Positions 35,378-45,730 of a stretch of 64,000 bases of DNA are shown piece after piece. Made by a program: the position numbers and the translations under genes. The number at the start of each line of letters is the position of its first letter. Within the stretch, counting starts at the first letter, position 1. Source of the DNA: a virus; the IMG/VR virus record IMGVR_UViG_3300044614_000719, positions 30,761 through 94,760 of that record, one strand, 5' to 3'. The notes under the pieces were generated by a model. That model was not told the DNA's origin and searched no databases. It saw only the letters and a program-made list of their open reading frames with translations.

Positions 35378-38300
35378 AGAACAGCAATGCCTCTCAAATC
35401 TTGTATTTTTGGTACAAAGGCAGCATTGTCACTAAATAGACACAATTTTATAACAAATTTATTATATGGTGAAGATGCATCCGTTGGAAGCGTAAATTGA
35501 ACATCCACATATTCATCTTCTGTTCGCGTGAAGAAATTATCAAATTCCGAAGTACCCATGTCTGGAACGAGTTCCACATATGGATTTTCGTGGAATGTTT
35601 TTGTTTGTTCTGTTGGTTGATATTTCAAAAATGCTTTTACTTTTGTTCCAACAGGTTTATTTACGGACAATACTAATTTAAATCCAGTAGATTCAAATCC
35701 TTCTTCGAGTGTTACTATTTTTGTAATATATCTTGCTCTTCTTATATCACCAAAATCATTCGCATAAGGATTCAATTCTCCGTTTGTTTGAGTGCTATTA
35801 TTATTTTCTATTAAATTCTTAACTAAGAACGCACTCATTCTTTCCGTATTAATAACCGGACATACATCTTTACTTGTAGTAAGAGCAATTGCTTTAAAGT
35901 ATAAAGATTCCCCGTCTATTAAGGTTTGTGTAGAAGTATATTTAATGTTTTCATTTGCATTAATTGGAGTATATGTTCCATCTAATGTGTTATTGTTACT
36001 TATTCTCCAGAAAATTCTTGCAGCATCAAACTCTTGATATGCATTGTTCAAATTCAACAATTCATATTTTACGTCTTTTCCTGCAATATTTGTCTTACAG
36101 GCAAACGTGTGTGTTTGGTTAGGAGTAAACTCACATTTATTAAGAACCATCATCATATCCATAGCAGGTTGTGGCAACCAAGTGCTGGCGTTTGAGGAAC
36201 TGAAGAACACACCAACATAAGGTTGTTCTGTTACTCTTTGTGTGCTGTTTACCAGTGTTTGACCTATTTCTGCAACATATATTTCATACTCGTCTGTTGT
36301 AGATCTTACTACGAAAGAGTGTTCACCGGGTTCAAGATATACTGGTGTTTCAAATGTAAATCTTGTTGCCGTTGCTGAATTGTTTGCAGATGGAGTATCT
36401 GAAACGTTCACTTGACTTGGGTGTAAAATTGAAATACCACCCGGATAAATTTTATAAGCGTCTGGGAAGCCATTTACTGTTGGTCTTACTTCTATTTTTG
36501 CTGGTATATTTGTAGAATTGTCTGGTTTTCTTGCAAAGAAAACATCAATGCTACTCAAGAATATACCATTTGGATACAGTTCTGGATTTATTGTAAATGT
36601 TTGCGCCAAAGGATCTACTCGAACTGTAGTGGTTTGAACATTAACAGTTGTTTCTGATCTTATTCTTTCTTCTGTGGTATTAATGGTTTCAGTTTCAAAA
36701 GTTCTAATTGTTGCCTTTGTAGTTTCTCTTACTTGTGAAAGACCGGAAGCAGAATATGTTCCCGTTGCAAAAGTAGTTGCTCTTGAAAAATCATTATTTT
36801 GATTGTCAGAAATTGTAAACTTTCTATCACCAGTTCTGAATGTGCCAGTCGGCATATCAAATATTATGAAAGCATTTCCTTGAGCAGATGACTTTTTAAA
36901 TCCACCACTTGTAGATGTAAATTTATTTGCTTCCGTTAGAGAGACTTGTGCTATATCCGTATCTAATGCATCTAAGGTGCTGTACAAATAACAATATTGT
37001 GAAACATCTACACCATCAAAGAATGGGTATAATCTTGAATTAGATTTCAGTCCACTAATTCCTATTTTGATTCTTCTGCCTCTCATGTAAGGAATGAAAG
37101 ACACATCTACAACTCTATCACCCAAAGAAATTTGTTCAGTTCCAGTTCTTAGTTGTTCTCCAGTGATATTTCTTTCTTCTCTTATTGTACTGTTTGTGGT
37201 TGTAGTTCTGGTTGTAGTTCTTCTTCTTCCTCTTGTTGTTCTATTTGTTGTTGTATTGGAAGAAGTTTGTCTACTCAATTCACTCCAATTACCAAAATTC
37301 AATGAGAAGGGTCCATCTTCTGACGAATTTAATTCATCTAAAATGTCTTCCCATATGTCATTTTCTCCTGCAAGATTTACATTTAAATCTGGTCTGGTTT
37401 CAGTGTCAACCCAATCGTCTTCTCTAGGTGAAAGCCGTACGGTTCCTTCAAGATTTAATGTTTCAAATGGCGTTAAAGTCATTGAACGCGTTGCTTGTGG
37501 TTGAACTACAAATGCAGTTTCCGTGAATGGAAGCATAAACAAACCAGTTGATATTGGTGCATTACTGGTAGTTCCAGTTACCCCAGTTTTAGTATTCAAA
37601 ATTTCAATAAATTTTGCAGACTCAGTTGGAGTAACAGAAATTAATTTTAAATTTTCTGTTTGGGCTTTTGGTCTTAAGCAAGTTTCAACCGGATCTATGG
37701 CAATGTTATAATCAACATGAGAAACTTCACCAATTTTATGATTTTCAAATGGATCTACTATAATACCATTTTTAAATCTATTATTGCCATTTGTATCTTC
37801 AATTAACAGGGAGTCTGCATCTTTTTCCAACAAAGACAAAGCAGAATATACTTCAAGTTGCTGTACTCGTTTTTCCAATCTACCAATGTCTCGCATAGTA
37901 TAACGTCTATTATCCGTATACTGTAGTGAGAGGTCTTGACTATCAAACACATAACTTGGTTTTTTGATCTTATAAAGAATCATTCCATCTTCAGGTAATT
38001 CTGGATACGATGGAGTAAAGGATGCAGCACCATATGCAACTTTAAACGATCCATTTTTGTTAATGTATAAAATATCGTAGCGCGGAGCATAAACACCAAG
38101 AGTGGTGTTAATAGTAGAAGATTGTGGAAGTATTACAAATTTATTATAAACAATATCATCCTCAAGCGTACCTCTGCAATCAATAAATGCAGTACTATGG
38201 TATTGCTCTCCATCTACCTTAGAGACGTAATACGGAATATTCTTAACACTTAAAAGATTATTGTTACTATCTCTATAAGATTCACGAACAACTAATCCTG

Positions 38301-41256
38301 GACCTGTTGGTGCTTCATAGGCAAGCCCGTTAACGCGAATTTTTACTTTGTAATTTTCGGTTAAGCCGTCCCGTTCAAACAAACCAAAAGTTGGAACAGT
38401 TGGTGTTATTGGACCTTGATTTGGATCGGTGTTTGTGTTTGCTCTAACGCCATCATTAGACAAAACAAGAATACTTGGTTTGTATAAGTAATCGTCTGTT
38501 TCTTTAGAAATACCAAACAGATTTTTAACGTTATTTGAAATAATAGTAAGAATGGATGAACCAGAAACCGCAAATACGGAATTTAATGAATAAACATCAA
38601 CACCACTTATGAGTGGTATAGTTGCAGTCCATTTATCCTTAAATGGACCAGACGTGTTATAAGTTAAATCAATTGTAGCATTAAATGTTTTTTGTTGTTT
38701 TACTTTTATTACATTAGATGCTGAACATTTTATTTCGGCACCAAAAATCATATTAGTAACGCTGCTTGTTGATTTTTTCTTAAACTTTATACCAACGTTT
38801 GCATCATCTGCAACGATTATATCATAATATAGTGTATTGTTGTCTGAAGGTTCTGCTGAAGATATTGCTAAATTGTTGTATTTTACTAGATTTAAACTAT
38901 TACCGGATTGATCTACTGCAAAGGAATAAGTTGAAGAGAATACGCTTGGGAATTCTGCTCCATTTATATTACCGGCAACAAAAACTTCTGCACTATTTGT
39001 TGGGAAATTAACATCAAAAATTTGTTGAATTGTCAATAAAGTTGAACCAAAATTAGCCGATCCAGATGTAACATTTTCTAGTACATCGCCGGCTGGTAAA
39101 GGTATTATTTGTTTGTCCGAAGTAGGATTAAAAATCTTAGTTAGATATTGACCATTTACATAATCTTGTTGTATTTCTATTACTGGTTCAATTGAACTAT
39201 ATGATACTCCGCTCGTATTTGTCAAAACATTTGATTTACCAATTTGTGTTACATCTTTAAATGAAACTGGTTCATTATAAAATATATTGGTATTCATTAA
39301 TGAAATATCATAAACATTTCCAGCATTTAGTTTTATTGCTTTAATTCTAGTAGTTCCTATAGAAGATCCCTTAGCAATAGTGGCAATATTCGCTGTAACT
39401 ACACTATCCGTCAAAGCAGTTGTTGTTGAATTTTGTACAACATTTTCTGAACTAAAATCATACCAATCGGTTACGGTGCTACCAGTTGTAGAAACGGTTT
39501 CAAAAATACGCAAAGGAAGAATATTTCTTTTTGTATTCTTTAGTAATGTACCTGTAGTAGTTGGAGCTAAATTTGTACCAAATCTAAAACGACCAAGAGC
39601 TGTTCCAACAGGAATTAGTGGATCGTTTGTGTTTATGAGTAAAGGATTTTGTGTTCCAATTTTTTGTCTTTTAATAGTTAATATAGATGGAACACTATCC
39701 AATGCCGTAGTATTTGGTTGCCAATCTACAACAGTGCCAGCAGCATAACCAACAACATTTCCATTAAAATCTTCTGTAAGTGCTTGAATTACAGTTTCAC
39801 CAATTACATATTCATAGTTTGGATTATAGGAAGTTGATGTACTTGTCAAAGTTTGAATTAATAATTCACCACCAGTTGGACTATCCCAAACTTGTTGATA
39901 TTCTCTACCAGAAACATATGTTGGTGTTTCTGTAGTATTTCTAAGATTAATAAATGAGCCTGTTCTCTTTTCAAATTTACTATTTGAAGAGATACCAGTG
40001 CCTCTAGATAATAAAGTTCCTGTTTCTGTTATTTGGTATACATTTCCATATTTAGTTTCCATTATGGAATTAGGACAAAGAACATAAAGAACTTTAGTTG
40101 CGGTATCCCAATTTAAATATTCACCAACAATTTTAGATTGTGCATCCGCTTGCTTTTGAATATGATACGACCCATTGCCAGGGTGGTTTCCACAATTTTC
40201 ATATTTCCACTGATAAAGTTCTCTACCCGGTACAAATTCTCCAGTTTCTGCAATTTCATTTGAAAAGTATATTTTTTGTACAGTACCACATTCTGGTGTG
40301 CTTATTTTTCTAACGTTATCAATAGAATATATGGTACAAGATGATAAACAACTACCAGACGCATCTCCTGTGCAGAGAACTAGTCTTTCAGATGCATTTG
40401 TACAATTTGAACAATTGCCGTTCTCTCCAGCAGTATCGTTTAGTGGTTGATCAAACTCCACGAAAACCGAAACTTTTTGTGATAGTGTATCAATGGTAGA
40501 TGATATTACTAAACCAGTAGCAGAAAAACTAGTAGTACATGGAGAACCATTTGTTGTGGGTAATTCTTTCAAAACCACTCTTTGACCGCTTTGGTAAATT
40601 CCTTTACCCAAAGTAATTACACCTTCTGTACCACCAACGCAAGGTAGAGTGGATGGGGCACTATTATAAGCCTCAACGCTTGTTAATTTATAAACGTTAG
40701 ATACTGTTTGTATTGATTTTATTGTAGTGCCAACCGATACGGGATTGCCATCGTATGTTTTTCCATCATATGTAAATTGATCAATTGCATCACAGTATAT
40801 TACACCGTTTGCTTGATTAAACGTTGTAGGATTTGGTAAATCTTGATACAATACTTTTATGAATAAAGTACCACCCATACCGTCTGAAGATGGTGGAACC
40901 CATCTTAAGGGAATTCCTTCTGCAATAACCTCACCAGTTAAACCATTAATTTGTTTAACTCTAAAGTGTTTTAAAATATCATAATTTCCTTGACTTGTTG
41001 CTTCTAAAAATATTTCTTCACGAAATCCTCTACGACCATCTTGCGTTGGTGAATCTAGATTGGTACTAGTGGGATCATATGCAGTTCTGTAATTTCCTCT
41101 AAATGGATCTAGAAAATTAACTCGGATTACATCGGTAACTTTGTCGGAAAAACAACTTGCAGTATATGTTGTCTGACTCGTTTCGCCAGAAACTCTCATC
41201 AGTTCGTTTGATAAGCCATTTTTATAACCGTTGTTTGTTTGTGTTGTTAATGCCAT
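35374..41256 (-). CDS. Large baseplate/fiber-connector protein, C-terminal part of DUF4815 type
   Basis: This protein has 1960 residues. The middle contains NRRYTMRDIGRLEKRVQQLEVYSALSLLE followed by DPFENHKIGEVSHVDYNIAI, a segment that in related phages is in the same polypeptide as the DUF4815 N-terminal domain, here encoded by the preceding gene. A Thr/Arg-rich hinge (TTNRTTRGRRRTTTRTTTTN) follows, then VDVSFIPYMRGRRIKIGISGLK and a C-terminal beta-rich region. The first 1100 residues are a repetitive beta structure with several cysteines and are probably an extra insertion. It likely links wedge to fibers, as gp10 does in T4. No enzyme motif was seen. Confidence 0.75.
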   Translation of the reverse strand: MALTTQTNNGYKNGLSNELMRVSGETSQTTYTASCFSDKVTDVIRVNFLDPFRGNYRTAYDPTSTNLDSPTQDGRRGFREEIFLEATSQGNYDILKHFRVKQINGLTGEVIAEGIPLRWVPPSSDGMGGTLFIKVLYQDLPNPTTFNQANGVIYCDAIDQFTYDGKTYDGNPVSVGTTIKSIQTVSNVYKLTSVEAYNSAPSTLPCVGGTEGVITLGKGIYQSGQRVVLKELPTTNGSPCTTSFSATGLVISSTIDTLSQKVSVFVEFDQPLNDTAGENGNCSNCTNASERLVLCTGDASGSCLSSCTIYSIDNVRKISTPECGTVQKIYFSNEIAETGEFVPGRELYQWKYENCGNHPGNGSYHIQKQADAQSKIVGEYLNWDTATKVLYVLCPNSIMETKYGNVYQITETGTLLSRGTGISSNSKFEKRTGSFINLRNTTETPTYVSGREYQQVWDSPTGGELLIQTLTSTSTSYNPNYEYVIGETVIQALTEDFNGNVVGYAAGTVVDWQPNTTALDSVPSILTIKRQKIGTQNPLLINTNDPLIPVGTALGRFRFGTNLAPTTTGTLLKNTKRNILPLRIFETVSTTGSTVTDWYDFSSENVVQNSTTTALTDSVVTANIATIAKGSSIGTTRIKAIKLNAGNVYDISLMNTNIFYNEPVSFKDVTQIGKSNVLTNTSGVSYSSIEPVIEIQQDYVNGQYLTKIFNPTSDKQIIPLPAGDVLENVTSGSANFGSTLLTIQQIFDVNFPTNSAEVFVAGNINGAEFPSVFSSTYSFAVDQSGNSLNLVKYNNLAISSAEPSDNNTLYYDIIVADDANVGIKFKKKSTSSVTNMIFGAEIKCSASNVIKVKQQKTFNATIDLTYNTSGPFKDKWTATIPLISGVDVYSLNSVFAVSGSSILTIISNNVKNLFGISKETDDYLYKPSILVLSNDGVRANTNTDPNQGPITPTVPTFGLFERDGLTENYKVKIRVNGLAYEAPTGPGLVVRESYRDSNNNLLSVKNIPYYVSKVDGEQYHSTAFIDCRGTLEDDIVYNKFVILPQSSTINTTLGVYAPRYDILYINKNGSFKVAYGAASFTPSYPELPEDGMILYKIKKPSYVFDSQDLSLQYTDNRRYTMRDIGRLEKRVQQLEVYSALSLLEKDADSLLIEDTNGNNRFKNGIIVDPFENHKIGEVSHVDYNIAIDPVETCLRPKAQTENLKLISVTPTESAKFIEILNTKTGVTGTTSNAPISTGLFMLPFTETAFVVQPQATRSMTLTPFETLNLEGTVRLSPREDDWVDTETRPDLNVNLAGENDIWEDILDELNSSEDGPFSLNFGNWSELSRQTSSNTTTNRTTRGRRRTTTRTTTTNSTIREERNITGEQLRTGTEQISLGDRVVDVSFIPYMRGRRIKIGISGLKSNSRLYPFFDGVDVSQYCYLYSTLDALDTDIAQVSLTEANKFTSTSGGFKKSSAQGNAFIIFDMPTGTFRTGDRKFTISDNQNNDFSRATTFATGTYSASGLSQVRETTKATIRTFETETINTTEERIRSETTVNVQTTTVRVDPLAQTFTINPELYPNGIFLSSIDVFFARKPDNSTNIPAKIEVRPTVNGFPDAYKIYPGGISILHPSQVNVSDTPSANNSATATRFTFETPVYLEPGEHSFVVRSTTDEYEIYVAEIGQTLVNSTQRVTEQPYVGVFFSSSNASTWLPQPAMDMMMVLNKCEFTPNQTHTFACKTNIAGKDVKYELLNLNNAYQEFDAARIFWRISNNNTLDGTYTPINANENIKYTSTQTLIDGESLYFKAIALTTSKDVCPVINTERMSAFLVKNLIENNNSTQTNGELNPYANDFGDIRRARYITKIVTLEEGFESTGFKLVLSVNKPVGTKVKAFLKYQPTEQTKTFHENPYVELVPDMGTSEFDNFFTRTEDEYVDVQFTLPTDASSPYNKFVIKLCLFSDNAAFVPKIQDLRGIAVL

Positions 41257-41272
41257 TTTTACCCTTTTATCC

Positions 41273-41280
41273 TATTTATG
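41273..41280 (-). promoter_or_regulatory. Late-promoter-like box CATAAATA
   Basis: The minus strand CATAAATA differs from the exact late box by one base and lies in the 36-base gap before the 1960-residue gene, about 17 bases before its ATG. The same variant occurs at 61279-61286. Strength is uncertain. Confidence 0.4.
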
Positions 41281-41292
41281 TGCATTAGTTAA

Positions 41293-43227
41293 TTACTCTG
41301 CCACAAAGATAACGCTTTCGTGAGGAAATACTGCACCTTCTAAATTTTCACTATTAGTTAATATTGCCATGTCAACCATGTCGCCCTGTATATCTTCGGT
41401 TGCTCCAAAAAATGGTGCCCATGCATATATTCTTTTTTCTGCTGTAGTGGTATTAGCAGGATAAATCAAAAATGTATTTGTATCTACGTCAATTAGATCC
41501 AAAGAAGGCATTTCTTCATAATTTATGGTGTTTGCTGTGGTTCTTTGTACAAAATTGCCTTTTACGTAATTGCCTAGTTCAAACTCCACATTTTGTCCAG
41601 TAACTACTTTAATATCCGTTTGATTTCCATTAATTACATAATCCACAGTTCTTGGTGCATATGTTTCATATTCATATCCATAAACATATGCTTTTCCTGG
41701 CTGCATTGTAATGGTCATCTTAGTAGGATCACCTACAGGAACATCCGATAAAGAATATGTTCCTTTAGAGTCTATTTGCAACTCTACACCACTAACATTG
41801 AATCCAGTTACAGGACCTGTGCTTGTATTTTTTGAAAAATATGAACCAGAACCAAATGTAAATTTATTGGTATTTTGTAATTCAACTACAATTTTTAATG
41901 ATTTTGGTATCGCTAAACTCGTATCATAATCACCAATAACATCTACAATTTTTGCTACAACAAAAGGTTGATTTGCTAATGAGGGGGAAGTGAACGGATT
42001 AAAAGTAGAAGATCCAGCCCATACGTATCCATTTATTTGTGGTCTAAATGTTGTTCCGGGAAACATACTTGTAATAGAATCATTACTAACTGTTAAAAGA
42101 TATCTGTCTTTTCTTAAATGATTCTTTACCTCAGCAATAAAAGGCTTAACGGTATATGAACCCGACTCATCTTGAGTTCTTTTTGCAAATAAATCTAAAA
42201 TTTGAGAATATGAAGATTGATCTTTGATGTAATCAACTACGCCGTTTGTTGTTCTTAAAATTTGTATAAAATCGTCAGTAACGTAGTTGTCTATATCTAC
42301 AACTCCCGAACGATATTCAATTTTAGTCAAATCTAAAGAAATTTTATATCTATCGGCACCGGGAGCATTAAAATTATAAAATCCACGAGCAGGATCATTT
42401 AATGTACTATCTTCCGTTGCGGTAACAATTTGACGATTTATTGTATAACCAATTCTATGTGATGGTTTATTGAATAAACGTACACCCTGACTTGCCCAGT
42501 TATATGTTAAACCAGTATCAATACTAAAATCTGATTCGTATTGAGAAGAATTTTTAAATAAAGATATTGTTTGCTTTTGAGTAGTTACAAAATAACCGTC
42601 TATATAAAAAATACCATCATCTACGGTTACTAAGTAACCATTTCCAAATGGTTCAACGGTATATTGAATAGGTGTTGTTGTTTGTTGTGTTGGATTTATA
42701 ACTTTTACAAATGGTCCAGCGTTGGAAGAACCAATGTAATAATCTCGTTGCATCTCAAATGTGCCATTTTGAGTATCTGCAATTGATACTACGTTATAAA
42801 ATGCAACAGCATAGTCATCGGAAGCGGAGTAGCCCGATGGTTCAAAATATGATATTTTTACAGTTGCCAATTCTGTAAAAGTTGTGCCGGACTTACTATA
42901 AACTTTTAATAAATTAGTAGGAAGATTGGTTAAATAATCGTTTGTTAAATTAGTAGTAGCACCTATTGTTGATTGTGTGTATTTCTCTAAACGAATATAC
43001 GGTGTATTTACAATTTGTATTTTACCACCAAAAACTTGACTACCATCTTGAAAAATATGATCAGCAAATTTTGCAACTTGAGATTGCAAAATAGTTTGCA
43101 GTTGTGTCAGTTCTCTGGCTTGAACTGCATATCCAGGCTTAAAAAGTATTTTTAGAAAGTTCTTTGCTTCCTCAAAATCATCATAATATGGTGAATTTGA
43201 ACTAAAATCTGGATTCTTAAAAGTCAT
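41293..43227 (-). CDS. DUF4815-type baseplate protein (N-terminal part)
   Basis: This protein has 644 residues. The start SPYYDDFEEAKNFLKILFKPG, then AVQARELTQLQTILQSQVAKF and ADHIFQDGSQVFGG, is the hallmark N-terminus of DUF4815 phage proteins, usually 1000-1500 residues or more. Here the frame stops and the expected later segment (YTMRDIGRLEKR) is found in the next gene. The rest is beta-rich (YVYGYEYETYAPRTVDYVING). The role is structural, in the outer wedge. The start lies seven bases after the gp8-like gene. Confidence 0.85.
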   Translation of the reverse strand: MTFKNPDFSSNSPYYDDFEEAKNFLKILFKPGYAVQARELTQLQTILQSQVAKFADHIFQDGSQVFGGKIQIVNTPYIRLEKYTQSTIGATTNLTNDYLTNLPTNLLKVYSKSGTTFTELATVKISYFEPSGYSASDDYAVAFYNVVSIADTQNGTFEMQRDYYIGSSNAGPFVKVINPTQQTTTPIQYTVEPFGNGYLVTVDDGIFYIDGYFVTTQKQTISLFKNSSQYESDFSIDTGLTYNWASQGVRLFNKPSHRIGYTINRQIVTATEDSTLNDPARGFYNFNAPGADRYKISLDLTKIEYRSGVVDIDNYVTDDFIQILRTTNGVVDYIKDQSSYSQILDLFAKRTQDESGSYTVKPFIAEVKNHLRKDRYLLTVSNDSITSMFPGTTFRPQINGYVWAGSSTFNPFTSPSLANQPFVVAKIVDVIGDYDTSLAIPKSLKIVVELQNTNKFTFGSGSYFSKNTSTGPVTGFNVSGVELQIDSKGTYSLSDVPVGDPTKMTITMQPGKAYVYGYEYETYAPRTVDYVINGNQTDIKVVTGQNVEFELGNYVKGNFVQRTTANTINYEEMPSLDLIDVDTNTFLIYPANTTTAEKRIYAWAPFFGATEDIQGDMVDMAILTNSENLEGAVFPHESVIFVAE

Positions 43228-43234
43228 ATTTTCC

Positions 43235-45715
43235 TCAGAACTCTATTAAAAGTTTTATTATTTCAGAATTTTCTACTCGTCTTTGCACAGGACCTGCATC
43301 ATTTATATATAACAAATCCCCAGAATACGGCACAAGACTTGGTTTAAAAATAACTTCTTGAACGTAAAGATTCATATTTTGAGCAGTTGTTGGATCATAC
43401 AAATCATTAATTGTTTGTAATATATCCGAAGAACCACCTAAAGCATTAAATTCTTTGTCATTGTAATTATTAACATAAAGATATACTGTACTTGAACCAT
43501 CTGTTCCGGTTGGTAATCCTACTCTGATTATTTTTCCAATAGCACCAGTGCTTGGTTGTTGTATAATAGTATTGGTTTCTAAAGAAACACCATCTTCATT
43601 AACTAAATCATATACCGTATCTGCACCGGAGCGATTTACTGTGCATCTTAAAATATAAGCATAACCAAATGAAGTTTCCGACAATATTTCTGTGGGTTCA
43701 CTAATTGATACTAAAGAACCTTTTGCAGTGATAGTTGGTACACCCAATACGTCTTTTAATCCAATTATAGTTTCACCAGGCACAAATTCTCCATCTTCAT
43801 ATCTTCCCGGCAAGAAACCAAGTTCAGCATCTTTTACTTTTACTTTTGCTCTATTTGGATATACAGGATTAACAAAAACATATCCACTTAGGGGTGGGTA
43901 TATTTCTGCACTTTTATAACTGCTTGTCCCAAAAAGTGCATCATCCGAAGAAAAGTCTGTAGGATTAAACACATTTTCATAGGTTGCATAAATCGAATTT
44001 GAGCAATTTTCTTCACAATCCAAAAACACAAAAAATTCATCATCAGAAATATCGGTTGCTGTATTTTTCTTATTTTTTATTCTATATCCAGAATATGTTT
44101 CAAATGCACCATTAATTAAATCGCACTCTACAGTTGTACTGATTCCACTTACAGAAACATTTGTTATTTTTGCTTGAAATTGATCTGGTCTAGAATCTGG
44201 TCCCCGAACAATAATGTCATCTACTTCGAAAAAATTTGTAGTATTTGTATATGGATTGAGTGGAGTACCAATAACTATAGTTACTTTGGGATCTATAGAC
44301 TCTATTACCATTTCTCGTATTTCAGAAATAGTCGAACCGGCAATTTCTTGTAAATTTGTATCGATATTTAAAATCTTAGGATTTTTAATTAAACAAAATT
44401 GAGTGTAATATGTATTTTCGGAAACAACATCTAGATACTGATCTCCGCTATATACAACTCCTGTATTTTCTACAGAAGAATATAGTATTGGATCTGATTG
44501 TGATAATGTAGTAATTGGTTTAATTTTCTTGGATATCATTACATGTTTTGCGCCAAGAAGTTTTACTACATTGGATGTCAATCCATTTAATCCCAAAACT
44601 GGGCTTAAAATTGTAGTAGAATTTACTAAAAACTTTGCTTCAGCATAAGTATAGTTTTTTCCATTATAGATTAAATCTACTCTTGTAATTTTCTTATCAA
44701 GATCAAATACAGGTATTGCTACCGCATCCGAACCATTACCAATTACTCTTATATAAGGAATAATACAAAATGGTTCGTTTAGTGGTGGTATTATAAATTC
44801 AATATCACCTGAAAATATATCGTACAATAGATTGCATATTTTAAATCTGATAGCAGGATTGCCCGATGTGGGGTTTGTAACTGTTTCTGTTTCTTCTATT
44901 AATGCAGTGTAACCATTTTTAAAATGTATTATATAGTTATTATCATAAAAATTGGCAACTCTTGAAAGTTCTGTTCTTCCTTCAAGATCTGCGTCAAAAT
45001 AATATTCTGTATGAATATCATCCCCCTCAACAGTATCTTCTGTAGCATAACCATAATACAAATTCGAGACAAAATTATTATTTACTATTTCTGGGAAGGA
45101 AGCACCTTGTTGAACAACGTCAATTGATTCAATTGCACCTTTTACGGTGTTTACCTCGACATTTTGTTGTAAAACTCTTTCGTCTGTGTATAATTCAACA
45201 CCTACATTTTCTATTGGTAGAAATCCGGGATAATCAAATTTTTCTAGATTCTCTTCTCGAACTTGATACAAAAATTTCCAAGTATATCCATCGGGTTTAA
45301 CTTCTGGGTTTAAACCTTGAGTTGTTGGTGGATAGGTGCTTAGACTGTTTTCATTCTCGGGACTTGCTAAACAAAGATACACACTATTATTTTCAGAATT
45401 ATATGCGTAAAACTTTTCGTTCAATTCATATTGATTTTTATTTTTGTCAAATGCCTCGTATCTGGTTCCGGAAATCCAATCTATCTTTTTTATCATTAAA
45501 GATAAATCTGAACGAAAAATTTGGTTCATAAAGAACATATTGTTCCATGCATTTTGATCTGCTTGCATGGTATCTGCTGCTCGTGTAACCGAGGCAACTG
45601 GACTTGTTACAGCATTACCAATTGAGATAAAATAAGTGTTATCTGTTTTAGTTTCAAAATCACTAATAAACACGTTTGCGTTATTTTCTCTACCTCTTTG
45701 TCTGAATGTTGCCAT
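43235..45715 (-). CDS. gp8: gp8-like baseplate wedge protein, extended
   Basis: This protein has 826 residues against 334 in T4. The first 170 residues follow T4 gp8: TYFISIGNAV, NNMFFMNQIFRSDLSLMIKKIDW, KFYAYNSENNSVYLCLA, and the end of that domain STYPPTTQGLNPEVKPDGYTWKFLYQV. The remaining 650 residues are beta-rich extra domains not in T4 (for example SGYVFVNPVYPNRAKVKVKD). Gp8 is part of the wedge that holds gp6/gp7 and gp10. The giant gene lies between it and the gp7-like gene, breaking the usual order. Confidence 0.82.
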   Translation of the reverse strand: MATFRQRGRENNANVFISDFETKTDNTYFISIGNAVTSPVASVTRAADTMQADQNAWNNMFFMNQIFRSDLSLMIKKIDWISGTRYEAFDKNKNQYELNEKFYAYNSENNSVYLCLASPENENSLSTYPPTTQGLNPEVKPDGYTWKFLYQVREENLEKFDYPGFLPIENVGVELYTDERVLQQNVEVNTVKGAIESIDVVQQGASFPEIVNNNFVSNLYYGYATEDTVEGDDIHTEYYFDADLEGRTELSRVANFYDNNYIIHFKNGYTALIEETETVTNPTSGNPAIRFKICNLLYDIFSGDIEFIIPPLNEPFCIIPYIRVIGNGSDAVAIPVFDLDKKITRVDLIYNGKNYTYAEAKFLVNSTTILSPVLGLNGLTSNVVKLLGAKHVMISKKIKPITTLSQSDPILYSSVENTGVVYSGDQYLDVVSENTYYTQFCLIKNPKILNIDTNLQEIAGSTISEIREMVIESIDPKVTIVIGTPLNPYTNTTNFFEVDDIIVRGPDSRPDQFQAKITNVSVSGISTTVECDLINGAFETYSGYRIKNKKNTATDISDDEFFVFLDCEENCSNSIYATYENVFNPTDFSSDDALFGTSSYKSAEIYPPLSGYVFVNPVYPNRAKVKVKDAELGFLPGRYEDGEFVPGETIIGLKDVLGVPTITAKGSLVSISEPTEILSETSFGYAYILRCTVNRSGADTVYDLVNEDGVSLETNTIIQQPSTGAIGKIIRVGLPTGTDGSSTVYLYVNNYNDKEFNALGGSSDILQTINDLYDPTTAQNMNLYVQEVIFKPSLVPYSGDLLYINDAGPVQRRVENSEIIKLLIEF

Positions 45716-45730
45716 TTATAGTTCCTTTAA

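Noticed and set aside
35374-43227. Frameshift breaking one DUF4815 gene
   Set aside because: The two frames are separated by a stop, a 36-base gap, a promoter-like box and a fresh N-terminus.
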